Below, piece after piece: positions 27,688 to 36,040 of a stretch of 64,000 nucleotides of DNA. The stretch's first letter is position 1. Each line of letters starts with the position of its first letter. Origin of the DNA: Kaistia hirudinis (lineage in GTDB: Bacteria > Pseudomonadota > Alphaproteobacteria > Rhizobiales > Kaistiaceae); contig NZ_JACIDS010000003.1 in the NCBI RefSeq assembly GCF_014196455.1, forward strand, positions 310,001-374,000, in the 5' to 3' direction. A program made the translations under genes and the position numbers. A model generated the notes under the pieces. The model did not search any database, had not been told where the DNA came from, and saw only the letters and a program-made list of their open reading frames with translations.

Positions 27688-28577
27688 CCGCGCGCCTCGC
27701 CGAACGCGGCGCGCAGCCAGCGCGCGGCATGATCGCTGGCGGCGCGTCCCGCCGTCAGCCGTTCCGACCACAGCATCCAGGCGTGGATCATGCGCGGCCA
27801 GATCTCGAGCGTCGTGCGAACCTCCGCCGCGCCGAGCGCGGCCGCCCCGCGCACGGCATCGTCCAGCAGCGTCTCGCTGGAGCCGACCTGGATCAGCACC
27901 GGCGGCAGGCCGGCGAGGTCGGCATAGAGGGGAGACACGACCGGATCCCCCGGATCGTGCCCGGCGAGAAAGGCCGCGGCGAGGCCGGTCAGATAGTCCC
28001 GGCTGATCAGCGGATCGATGGCCGCCTTCGAATCCAGCGTCTTGCCCGTCATGCGCAGGTCGAGCCATGGCGAGACGAGCCAGGCGGCCGCCGGCAGAGC
28101 CTCGCCCATGGCGCGCAGTCTGAGCATCAGGGCCAGGGTGAGATTGCCACCCGCGCTGTCGCCACCGATGGCGATCGAACCCGGCGCATAGCCCTGATCG
28201 CGCAGGAAGCGCCATGCGGCCAGCGCATCCTCCAGCGCCGCGGGATAGGGGGCTTCCGGCGCGAGGCGATAGGCGATGGCGAGCGTGCGGATGGCTGCGT
28301 CCCGGCCCACGCGGCCGACCATGCCGCGATGACTGGTGATCGATCCCGAGCAATAGCCGCCGCCGTGGAAATAGAGCAGCACGCGGCGCGCGTCGCTGCC
28401 GGGCCCCAGCGACCATTCCGCCTGCATCGCGCCGATCGTCGCGGGCGAGAAGACGATATCGTCTGGCGGCGGATCGATCGCGCAGATCTCGTCCATCCGC
28501 TGCCGTCGCTCGGCCCAGCTCGTCGGCCGCGGCTTGGCGGTGAAGAGCGCCTTCAGATCCTCGATCTCGTCGGCCAT
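27684..28577 (-). CDS. alpha/beta hydrolase, hormone-sensitive-lipase type
   Basis: 297 residues. Oxyanion motif HGGGY (71-75), nucleophile Ser141 in GGDSAGG, and Asp239/240 plus His265 (MIHAWML) as the likely acid and base. Esterase or lipase on a small ester; substrate unknown. GGGGGAG precedes the ATG. Third gene of an mtnC-transporter-hydrolase series on the minus strand (72-base gap). Confidence 0.9.
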   Translation of the reverse strand: MADEIEDLKALFTAKPRPTSWAERRQRMDEICAIDPPPDDIVFSPATIGAMQAEWSLGPGSDARRVLLYFHGGGYCSGSITSHRGMVGRVGRDAAIRTLAIAYRLAPEAPYPAALEDALAAWRFLRDQGYAPGSIAIGGDSAGGNLTLALMLRLRAMGEALPAAAWLVSPWLDLRMTGKTLDSKAAIDPLISRDYLTGLAAAFLAGHDPGDPVVSPLYADLAGLPPVLIQVGSSETLLDDAVRGAAALGAAEVRTTLEIWPRMIHAWMLWSERLTAGRAASDHAARWLRAAFGEARG

Positions 28578-28649
28578 GGCTCCCCCGGTTGTCGGGCGAA
28601 CCGGCCTGGCCGATGGCTGGGCCCGGCCGGTTCGACGCGCGCAACCCTA

Positions 28650-29573
28650 TCAGGATTTGGCGTCGGCAGCCGCCTTTGTCGCTGCCCTGCGCCCCGGCAT
28701 GGCCGCGAGCGCCGCGCCTGCGACGACCAGGATCGTTGCGAGGCCAAGGCGCCAGCTGGCCGGCGCCTGGCCGAACAGGACGAGCAGGATCATCGAGAGC
28801 GGCGGCGTCGCATAGGAGAGCGCGCCGAGCACGGTGATGTTGCCGCGCTTGGTCGCGTGGTCCCAGGCGACGAAGGCCGCGCCCACCGGTCCCGCGCCGA
28901 GCACGGCGAGGCCGATCGCGGTCGGCAGATCCGGCGTGACGAAGGTCTCGCCGGCGAGGACATGGCCGAGCGCGCCGAGCAGGGCGACGGCGGCGCAGAC
29001 GAGAATCATCGGCTCGCTCCCCGGCGCGCCGATGCGGTTGTTGATCACCGAATAAAGGCTCCAGGTGAAGGCGCAGGCGAGCGCGGCCAGATAGCCGGCC
29101 ATGGCTCCGCCGCCGAGCGCGACAGCGTCGCCGCTGCCGCCGATGAGGAGGATCGTCGCCCCGAAACCGACCACGCCGCCGACGATCTGCGGCCAGCCGA
29201 GCCGCGACGTCCCGCCCGGCAGGATGCCGGCGAAGAGCACGATGAGCAGCGGCCAGAGATAGTTGACGATCGTCACCGGCCCGGCCGGCGCCAGGCGGAA
29301 GGCGAGGAAATAGAGCGCGTGATAGAGGAAGATGCCGGCGATCGAGATGATCCAGGCCTTGGCCGGCCAGGCGCGGAAGCCGGTCACGATCCGCGACGGG
29401 CCGGAGATGGCGAGAAAGCCGACGAGCACCGTCGCGGCGCCGATCGCGAAGGTGATGGCGAGCGCCTCGAAGGTTGGAATGACCTTGGTCAGCGTGGTTC
29501 CGACGGCCAGCGTCGACCAGAGCAGGATCGCGGCCGCGCCGACCGCCGTCGCCTTGCCGGACGCCGTTCTCAC
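28650..29573 (-). CDS. DMT superfamily transporter (EamA)
   Basis: 307 residues with ten predicted spans in two EamA repeats. Exports or imports an unknown small metabolite in the inner membrane. GTG start overlaps the mtnC stop in GTGA, so the two are translationally coupled; this hints at cargo related to methionine salvage, which is inference only. Confidence 0.88.
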   Translation of the reverse strand: MRTASGKATAVGAAAILLWSTLAVGTTLTKVIPTFEALAITFAIGAATVLVGFLAISGPSRIVTGFRAWPAKAWIISIAGIFLYHALYFLAFRLAPAGPVTIVNYLWPLLIVLFAGILPGGTSRLGWPQIVGGVVGFGATILLIGGSGDAVALGGGAMAGYLAALACAFTWSLYSVINNRIGAPGSEPMILVCAAVALLGALGHVLAGETFVTPDLPTAIGLAVLGAGPVGAAFVAWDHATKRGNITVLGALSYATPPLSMILLVLFGQAPASWRLGLATILVVAGAALAAMPGRRAATKAAADAKS

Positions 29574-30298
29574 GATGCGCTGGCCTTCAATCGGCCGGCC
29601 GGCGCGTCGATCGCGTCGAAGGTCTTGGCCACCGGGTGGGGCTGGCCCGGCGGCATCACCACCTCGCCCCGGTCGAGCGCGATTGTCGCCATGCCGATTT
29701 CCGCCGCCGCGTCGAGTTCGCGGATATTGTCGGAGAGGAAGAGGATCGCCTGCGGCGGCAGGCCGATCACCTCGGCAATCGCGGCATAGGAGGCGTGGTC
29801 CGTCTTCAGGCCGACCGTCGTATCGAAATAGCCCGAAAAGAGCGGCGTCAGGTCGCCGGCGGCGGTGTGGCCGAAGATGAGCTTCTGCGCCAGCACCGAG
29901 CCGGACGAATAGACGTAGAGCACGAGACCTTCATTGCGCCAGCGCGCCAGCTGTTCGGCCGCGTCGGGATAGATGTCGCCGACGAGCTGGCCCGAACGAT
30001 AGCCATCCTCCCAGATCATGCCCTGCAGCGCCTTGAGCGGCGTCGCCTTGCGGTCCTCGTCGATCCAGGCAATCAGCAGCGCCACCGTGGCGTCGCGGTC
30101 GAGCGTGGCGTCGCCGGCCAGCGCGCGCGCCGCATCGAGCGCTTCGGCGACGGCCGGTTCGTCCGCGTGCTCGGCGACGAAGCCGGCGAGGCGGGCACGG
30201 GCGAAGGGAAACAGCACATCCTTGACGAAGGAGATCGAGGAGGTCGTGCCCTCGATGTCGGTCAGGACCGCACGGATCGGCTGCTTCGGCATGGCCAT
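29570..30298 (-). CDS. mtnC: acireductone synthase (enolase-phosphatase)
   Basis: 242 residues, HAD superfamily. It enolises and dephosphorylates 2,3-diketo-5-methylthiopentyl-1-phosphate in methionine salvage. Key residues: Asp14 and Glu16 in [20 protein letters not shown], the YSSGS loop, and LSDN near residue 190. Strong ribosome site GAGGAGCG. Divergent from mtnA; mtnB and mtnD are not in the window. Confidence 0.94.
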   Translation of the reverse strand: MAMPKQPIRAVLTDIEGTTSSISFVKDVLFPFARARLAGFVAEHADEPAVAEALDAARALAGDATLDRDATVALLIAWIDEDRKATPLKALQGMIWEDGYRSGQLVGDIYPDAAEQLARWRNEGLVLYVYSSGSVLAQKLIFGHTAAGDLTPLFSGYFDTTVGLKTDHASYAAIAEVIGLPPQAILFLSDNIRELDAAAEIGMATIALDRGEVVMPPGQPHPVAKTFDAIDAPAGRLKASAS

Positions 30299-30326
30299 GG
30301 ATCGCTCCTCGTCGTGTTCTTCGGGC

Positions 30327-30357
30327 CCCCTCCGGCGCGGACGGCGCTCAGGAGGGG
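30327..30357. repeat. inverted repeat between mtnC and mtnA
   Basis: CCCCTCC and GGAGGGG, 7-base arms with a 17-base loop, in the 132-base divergent region. Could be a regulatory hairpin in the mtnA leader or chance. It lacks the conserved bases of any SAM riboswitch that I know. Confidence 0.3.
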
Positions 30358-30430
30358 CTGGCGGTTCCGCGTCTACTCGATTACGTGAGGACGGTCATCC
30401 ATTTCGAACGCTCCAGCAGCGGGGTCTGCC

Positions 30431-31525
30431 ATGAAAGTCGACGGCGTCGCCTATCGGTCCATCTGGCGCGAGGGGGAAGCCGCTTCCGTCGTCGTCGTCG
30501 ATCAGACGCTGCTGCCGCATCGATTCGAGACGCTGCGGCTCGAAAACGTGGCCGATGCGATCGACGCGATCAAGCGCATGGTGGTGCGCGGCGCGCCGTT
30601 GATCGGCGTCACCGGCGCCTATGGCCTCGCCATGGCGCTCCACGACGACCCCTCCGACGACAATCTCGCCGCAGCCTTCGCCGCGCTGAACGCCGCCCGT
30701 CCCACGGCGGTGAATCTCCGCTGGGCGCTGGAAATCGTGCGCGATGCGGTGGCTGCGGTGCCGCCCGGCGCGCGCGCCGCCGCGGCTTTCGCGACAGCGG
30801 ATCGCCTGCATGCCGAAGACATCGCCACCAACGGCACCATGGCGGCCCATGGTGCGCGGCTCATCCGCGAGATCTGGGAGGCCAATGGCCGCTCGCGACC
30901 GGTCAATATCCTGACCCACTGCAATACCGGCTGGATCGCCTGCGTCGACTGGGGCACGGCGCTCGGCGTCGTCTATCACGCCCATGACAGCGGCATTCCC
31001 GTCCATGTCTGGGTCGACGAGACGCGCCCGCGCAACCAGGGCGCCAGCCTGACGACGTGGGAACTCGGCTCGCACGGCGTGCCGCACACGCTGATCGCCG
31101 ACAATGCCGGCGGCCATCTGATGCAGCATGGCGCGGTCGATATCTGCCTCGTCGGCGCCGACCGCGTCACCGCGCATGGCGATGCCTGCAACAAGATCGG
31201 CACCTATCTCAAGGCGCTCGCCGCCCGCGACAACAACGTGCCCTTCTATGTCGTCATGCCGAGCTCGACGATCGACTGGCGCATCGGCGATGGCGTCAAG
31301 GAGATCGAGATCGAGGAGCGCGCCAGCGACGAGGTCACACATATTGCGGGCGTCGCCGGCGACGGCACGATCGTCAAGGTTCGGCTGACGCCGAAGGGCA
31401 CACGCGCCGCCAATCCGGCCTTCGATGTGACGCCCGCCCGCCTGCTGACCGGGCTCGTCACCGAGCGTGGCGTCGCCAAGGCGAGCCGCGACGGGATGCT
31501 GGCGCTCTTCCCCGAGCGCGCCTGA
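30431..31525 (+). CDS. mtnA: S-methyl-5-thioribose-1-phosphate isomerase
   Basis: 364 residues, typical length. Converts methylthioribose-1-phosphate to methylthioribulose-1-phosphate in methionine salvage. Related to eIF2B subunits but with the enzyme residues Cys164 (THCNTGWIAC) and Asp244 (VGADRV) present, and RGAPLIG at 53-59. Convergent with the FAD oxidoreductase, 8 bases between stops. Confidence 0.96.
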   Translation: MKVDGVAYRSIWREGEAASVVVVDQTLLPHRFETLRLENVADAIDAIKRMVVRGAPLIGVTGAYGLAMALHDDPSDDNLAAAFAALNAARPTAVNLRWALEIVRDAVAAVPPGARAAAAFATADRLHAEDIATNGTMAAHGARLIREIWEANGRSRPVNILTHCNTGWIACVDWGTALGVVYHAHDSGIPVHVWVDETRPRNQGASLTTWELGSHGVPHTLIADNAGGHLMQHGAVDICLVGADRVTAHGDACNKIGTYLKALAARDNNVPFYVVMPSSTIDWRIGDGVKEIEIEERASDEVTHIAGVAGDGTIVKVRLTPKGTRAANPAFDVTPARLLTGLVTERGVAKASRDGMLALFPERA

Positions 31526-31533
31526 TCGCGGTT

Positions 31534-32709
31534 TCAGACGATATTCTTTTCCAGAAGCGGCCGTCCCGCGAGGATTCGTTCGAAGCCGAGCGGTGACAGG
31601 TCGAGCGTTTCATAGGCGCCGCGCGCGACGAGTTCGGCGAGGCCGCGCCCGACCGCCGGTGCCTGCTGCAGCCCATGGCCGGAAAAGCCGTTGGCGACGA
31701 GCAGATTGGCGAAGCCGGGCACCGGCCCGACGATGGCGTTGTAGTCGAAGAGATTCATGTCGTAGTGCCCGGCCCAGGCCCGTCCCGGCCGGATCGCCTC
31801 GAAGGCGGGAACGCGGGCGGCGAGAACAGGCCAGATCCGCTCCTCGAACAGCGCGTAATCGACCTCGAAATCCGTTGCAGTCGGATCGTCATCCGGGTCG
31901 GGTGCCGCGCCGCACAGGAAGAGCTCGCCTTCGGGCCGGCAATAGGTGCCCGACGGGTCGATCAGCATGGGAAAGCCCGGCAGCTTCTCACGGCAGGCGA
32001 AGGTGAAGATGCAGCGCTTGCGCGCTTCCACGGGCAACGCGATGCCGAGCGGCGCCAGCAGCGCGGTCGCGCCCGTCCCCGCCGCGACGATGACATGGCC
32101 CGCCGCGCGAAACCCGCCATCGGCGAGACGCACGCCCGTCACGCGCCCACCCTCTTCCACGATCGATTCGACCGTCGCGGTCTCGACCTCGACGCCGAGC
32201 GAGCGCGCCTTGGCGCGGAAGGCCTGCATCAGCCCCCAGCCGTCGAACCAGCCCTCGCCGGTGAGCCCGTAGCTGCCGGCGGCGATGTCGTCGAGCGCGA
32301 GGAAGGGGAAGCGCGCGGCCAGCGCTTCGGGATCGAGCAGCGCCACATCGGCCCCGAGCGACGTCTGGAGCGCGTGATTGGCTTCGAGAACGCCCCGTCC
32401 GGCCGCGCTGGCGAGAAACAGATAGCCGCCCTCGACCAGGCTGACCGCCGGCCTCGAACCTTCGACGGCCAGGCGGTCGCCGATTTCGCGCAGGAAGCGG
32501 ATGCCGTAGAGCGAGATGGCGATATTGGTCGGATCGGAGAATTGCTGGCGGATCGAGGCGGCGGAGAGCGCGCTGGCCGCCGTGGCAAAGCTCGGATCCT
32601 TCTCGATCAGGAGAATGCGGCCCGAAAAGCCGGGATCGGCCGCGAGGTGATAGGCCGCGGAGGCGCCGTGAACGGCACCGCCGATGATGATGACGTCGAA
32701 GGCCGGCAC
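31534..32709 (-). CDS. FAD-dependent oxidoreductase (DAO family)
   Basis: 391 residues. The N-terminal Rossmann motif IIIGGAVHGASAAYHLA binds FAD, and the C-terminal GFSGHGLQQAPAVGRGLAEL is typical of glycine/sarcosine oxidase-like DAO proteins. It should oxidise an amine or amino acid; substrate unknown. GTG start with GGAG upstream. Ends 8 bases from the mtnA stop, convergent. Confidence 0.9.
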   Translation of the reverse strand: MPAFDVIIIGGAVHGASAAYHLAADPGFSGRILLIEKDPSFATAASALSAASIRQQFSDPTNIAISLYGIRFLREIGDRLAVEGSRPAVSLVEGGYLFLASAAGRGVLEANHALQTSLGADVALLDPEALAARFPFLALDDIAAGSYGLTGEGWFDGWGLMQAFRAKARSLGVEVETATVESIVEEGGRVTGVRLADGGFRAAGHVIVAAGTGATALLAPLGIALPVEARKRCIFTFACREKLPGFPMLIDPSGTYCRPEGELFLCGAAPDPDDDPTATDFEVDYALFEERIWPVLAARVPAFEAIRPGRAWAGHYDMNLFDYNAIVGPVPGFANLLVANGFSGHGLQQAPAVGRGLAELVARGAYETLDLSPLGFERILAGRPLLEKNIV

Positions 32710-32772
32710 GGATGGCTCCGCAATTGCGCGGCCGCCAGCATGGCATGCCGGCTGCCACCGGTCGATGCGGCG

Positions 32773-33078
32773 CTATGGATCGGATTCGATGGCCGGTCGT
32801 GCGCCCTGCGGCTTGACCCTGGTCGTGCCTTGCCGAACCGTGCCGTTGCCGCTCACGCAGAAGCAGAGATTGCCCGAGCGCTGCAGCCGGCCCGTGGGAC
32901 AGCTGCCGGCCATCAGCAGGCACTGGTTCGCGTTGAGCGGCGGGACGCCGGGCGTCACGGTCTTCGGCACGACGCGCGGTACCTGAACCGGGGCCATGCC
33001 GAGGCCGGGATTGCTGAAAAGGCTGTCGGCGCTTGCGCCGAGCGGGGCCGCGAGGACGAGGAAAGCTGCCATCATCAT
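32773..33078 (-). CDS. small secreted protein with four Cys, function unknown
   Basis: 101 residues, not recognised. The start is the first of three ATG codons (TAGGGCGG upstream), followed by a signal peptide (cleavage near ASADS, residue 18) and a Pro/Val-rich region, then Cys53, Cys60, Cys72 and Cys74 in NQCLLMAGSC and GNLCFCVSGNG, which could make two disulfides. The frame is open 79 codons further upstream but loses protein character. It is divergent from fabA and 63 bases downstream of nothing on its own strand except the intergenic region before the FAD oxidase gene. Confidence 0.55.
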   Translation of the reverse strand: MMMAAFLVLAAPLGASADSLFSNPGLGMAPVQVPRVVPKTVTPGVPPLNANQCLLMAGSCPTGRLQRSGNLCFCVSGNGTVRQGTTRVKPQGARPAIESDP

Positions 33079-33313
33079 CCGCCCTATCGCCACACCGGCG
33101 GCGGCGATGCTGAGCCGCCATAGCGCTCCGTCACCCACTCCGCGCAGGGCAGGGCGACGGAATCCGGCTGCTTCGCGGGCTTTCGAACGGAATCGGCCTA
33201 TGTTAGGAAGGCCACGACCCGCGCGGGGGTGCAACGATACGCGCATGAAATCAATATGGGGCCGTTCGGGCTGAAGCGCCAGTTCGGCAACCGGGAAGAG
33301 GTGGACAGACGGC

Positions 33314-33841
33314 ATGGAAGATCGCCCGTCGAGCTTTGACTATGAAGCTCTTCTCGCCTGCGGGCGAGGCGAATTGTTCGGTGAGGGCAACGCCCAGCTA
33401 CCGCTTCCGCCCATGCTGATGTTCGATCGGATCACCTCGATCTCCGAGGAGGGCGGCGAATATGGCAAGGGCCACATCCGCGCCGAACTCGACGTCAATC
33501 CGGACCTCTGGTTCTTCCAGTGCCATTTCAAGGGTGATCCGGTGATGCCGGGCTGCCTGGGACTGGACGCCATGTGGCAGATGCTCGGCTTCTTCCTCGG
33601 CTGGCTCGGCGCGCCGGGCCGCGGCCGCGCGCTGTCGACGGGCGAGCTCAAGTTCTCCGGCATGGTGCTGCCGTCGGTCAAGCTCGTGGAATACGGCGTC
33701 GATCTGAAGCGCGTCCTGCGCTCGAAACTGGTGCTCGGCATCGGTGACGGCTGGCTTAAGGCGGATGGCGTGACCATCTATCGGGCCAAGGACCTCCGGG
33801 TCGGCCTCTTCCAGGGCGATGCGCAGCCTGCCGTCGGTTGA
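33314..33841 (+). CDS. fabA: 3-hydroxyacyl-ACP dehydratase/isomerase FabA
   Basis: 175 residues. Dehydrates 3-hydroxydecanoyl-ACP and isomerises the product to cis-3-decenoyl-ACP, starting unsaturated fatty acid synthesis. Active site His71 in [11 protein letters not shown] and Asp85 in CLGLDAMWQ, as in E. coli FabA. First of fabA-fabB-fabI, the order seen in rhizobia. Confidence 0.97.
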   Translation: MEDRPSSFDYEALLACGRGELFGEGNAQLPLPPMLMFDRITSISEEGGEYGKGHIRAELDVNPDLWFFQCHFKGDPVMPGCLGLDAMWQMLGFFLGWLGAPGRGRALSTGELKFSGMVLPSVKLVEYGVDLKRVLRSKLVLGIGDGWLKADGVTIYRAKDLRVGLFQGDAQPAVG

Positions 33842-33917
33842 GCGGCAGGCCGGGCCCGATCGGGGCCGGCAGGTCGCAACCGAGCGGTTCGCGCTCCAAG
33901 CTTAAGGACAGATTGCA

Positions 33918-35144
33918 ATGAAGCGGGTCGTCGTGACGGGGATGGGGATCGTCTCCTCCATCGGCAACAACACCCAGGAAGTGCTGGCGAGCCTTCACGA
34001 GGCCAAGAGCGGCATTTCGTTCGCCGAGGACTACGCCGCGCACGGCTTCCGCAGCCATGTCGCCGGCGCGCCGACGCTCGATCCGGCCGAGATCGTCGAT
34101 CGCCGGGCGATGCGCTTCCATGGCGGCGGCACCGCCTGGAACCATGTCGCGATGGACCAGGCGATCCGCGATGCCGGGCTCGAGGAGCACGAGATCTCCA
34201 ACGAGCGCACCGGCATCATCATGGGTTCCGGCGGCCCCTCGACGCGCACCATCGTCGAATCGGCGCAGAAGGCGCTCGCTTCCGGCTCGTCCAAGAAGGT
34301 CGGCCCGCTCGCTGTGCCGAAGGCGATGTCGTCCTCGCCCTCCGCGACGCTCTCGACCTGGTTCAAGATCAAGGGCGTCAACTATTCGATCTCCTCGGCC
34401 TGCGCGACGTCGAACCACTGCATCGGCAATGCGTATGAGTCGATCCTCTGGGGCAAGCAGGACCGCATGTTCGCCGGCGGCTGCGAGGAGCTCGACTGGA
34501 CGCTCTCCGTGCTGTTCGACGCGATGGGCGCGCTGTCGTCGAAGTACAATGACAAGCCTGCCATTGCCTCGCGCGCCTATGACGCCAATCGCGACGGCTT
34601 CGTGATCTCCGGCGGCGCCGGTGTTCTGGTGCTCGAGGATCTCGAAATCGCCAAGGCGCGCGGCGCGCGCATCTATGGCGAGATCGTCGGCTATGGCGCG
34701 ACATCCGACGGCGCCGACATGGTCGCTCCGTCGGGCGAAGGCGCCGCGCGCTGCATGCGCCAGGCGATCGCCAATGTTCGCGACAAGATCGACTACATCA
34801 ACCCGCACGCCACCTCGACGCCGATCGGCGATCTGAAGGAGATGGAAGCGATCCGCGAGGTGTTCGGCTCGGGCGACGACTGCCCGCCGATCTCGGCGAC
34901 CAAGTCGCTGACCGGCCACTCGCAGGGCGCGACCGGCGTGCACGAGTCGATCTATTCGCTGTTGATGCTCAACAACCGCTTCATCGCCGAATCGGCGCAT
35001 ATCGAGGAGCTGGATCCGGCCTTCGCCGACATGCCGATCGTCAGGAAGCGCATCGACGACGCGAAGATCGACACCGTGCTTTCCAACAGCTTCGGCTTCG
35101 GCGGCACCAACGCATCGCTGGTCTTCCAGCGCTACACGGCCTAA
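33918..35144 (+). CDS. fabB: 3-oxoacyl-ACP synthase I FabB
   Basis: 408 residues. Condensing enzyme that elongates the cis-unsaturated acyl-ACP made by FabA. Catalytic Cys162 (SSACATSNH), His297 (NPHATSTP) and His334 (SLTGHSQGATG) are present. 76 bases after fabA and 21 before fabI. Confidence 0.97.
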   Translation: MKRVVVTGMGIVSSIGNNTQEVLASLHEAKSGISFAEDYAAHGFRSHVAGAPTLDPAEIVDRRAMRFHGGGTAWNHVAMDQAIRDAGLEEHEISNERTGIIMGSGGPSTRTIVESAQKALASGSSKKVGPLAVPKAMSSSPSATLSTWFKIKGVNYSISSACATSNHCIGNAYESILWGKQDRMFAGGCEELDWTLSVLFDAMGALSSKYNDKPAIASRAYDANRDGFVISGGAGVLVLEDLEIAKARGARIYGEIVGYGATSDGADMVAPSGEGAARCMRQAIANVRDKIDYINPHATSTPIGDLKEMEAIREVFGSGDDCPPISATKSLTGHSQGATGVHESIYSLLMLNNRFIAESAHIEELDPAFADMPIVRKRIDDAKIDTVLSNSFGFGGTNASLVFQRYTA

Positions 35145-35165
35145 GGCCGACAAAGGGGCGACGGA

Positions 35166-36011
35166 ATGACGGGAACGATCAGCAGCCTGATGAGCGGCAA
35201 ACGCGGCCTCGTCATGGGCGTCGCGAACGACCATTCCATCGCCTGGGGCATCGCCAGGACGCTGGCGTCGCACGGCGCCGAGCTGGCCTTCACCTATCAG
35301 GGCGAGGCGTTCGGCCGCCGTGTCCGGCCGCTGGCCGATTCGGTCGGCGGCAAGCTGCTGCTCCCCTGTGACGTCGAAGACCTCGCCTCGGTGGACGGCG
35401 TCTTCGAGACGCTCAAGGCCGAATGGGGCTCGATCGACTTCCTCGTCCACGCCATCGCCTTTTCCGACAAGAACGAGCTCAAGGGCCGCTATGCGGACAC
35501 GACGCGCGATAATTTCGCGCGCACCATGCTCATCTCCTGCTTCTCCTTCACGGAGATCGCCAAGCGCGCCGCGGCGCTGATGACCAAGGGCGGCTCGATC
35601 CTGACGCTGACCTATGGCGGCTCGACCCGCGTCATGCCGAACTACAACGTCATGGGCGTCGCCAAGGCGGCGCTCGAATCCTCCGTGCGCTACCTCGCCA
35701 TGGATTTCGGCGGCGAGGGCGTCCGCGTCAACGCGATCTCCGCCGGTCCGGTCCGCACGTTGGCCGGCTCGGGCGTGTCGGATGCTCGGCTGATGTACAG
35801 CTTCCAGAAGCGCAACTCGCCGCTCCGCCGCACCGTGTCGATCGAAGAGATCGGCGGCACGGCGACCTATCTCCTGTCCGATCTCGGCTCGGGCGTGACC
35901 GGCGAGATCCATTTCGTCGATTCCGGCTACAACATCATCTCGATGCCGCGTCTGGACGAGCTGAAGGCCCAGGAAGCGCGCGCCGAGGCCAGCCCCGAAG
36001 CGGCGGAATAA
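35166..36011 (+). CDS. fabI: enoyl-ACP reductase FabI
   Basis: 281 residues, SDR-type enoyl reductase that uses NAD(P)H to finish each elongation cycle. The FabI active site is seen as Tyr150, Tyr160 and Lys167 (spacing 10 and 7 as in E. coli) within YGGSTRVMPNYNVMGVAKAA. The N-terminal nucleotide loop is GVANDHSIAWGIA. Third gene of the fab group. Confidence 0.96.
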   Translation: MTGTISSLMSGKRGLVMGVANDHSIAWGIARTLASHGAELAFTYQGEAFGRRVRPLADSVGGKLLLPCDVEDLASVDGVFETLKAEWGSIDFLVHAIAFSDKNELKGRYADTTRDNFARTMLISCFSFTEIAKRAAALMTKGGSILTLTYGGSTRVMPNYNVMGVAKAALESSVRYLAMDFGGEGVRVNAISAGPVRTLAGSGVSDARLMYSFQKRNSPLRRTVSIEEIGGTATYLLSDLGSGVTGEIHFVDSGYNIISMPRLDELKAQEARAEASPEAAE

Positions 36012-36040
36012 GCGTCTCCGCGGCAGCGGGGAGGACGCAA

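Noticed and set aside
30327-30357. Possible riboswitch between mtnC and mtnA.
   Set aside because: Only a simple 7-pair inverted repeat; no conserved SAM-I, SAM-II or SAH motif bases were found.
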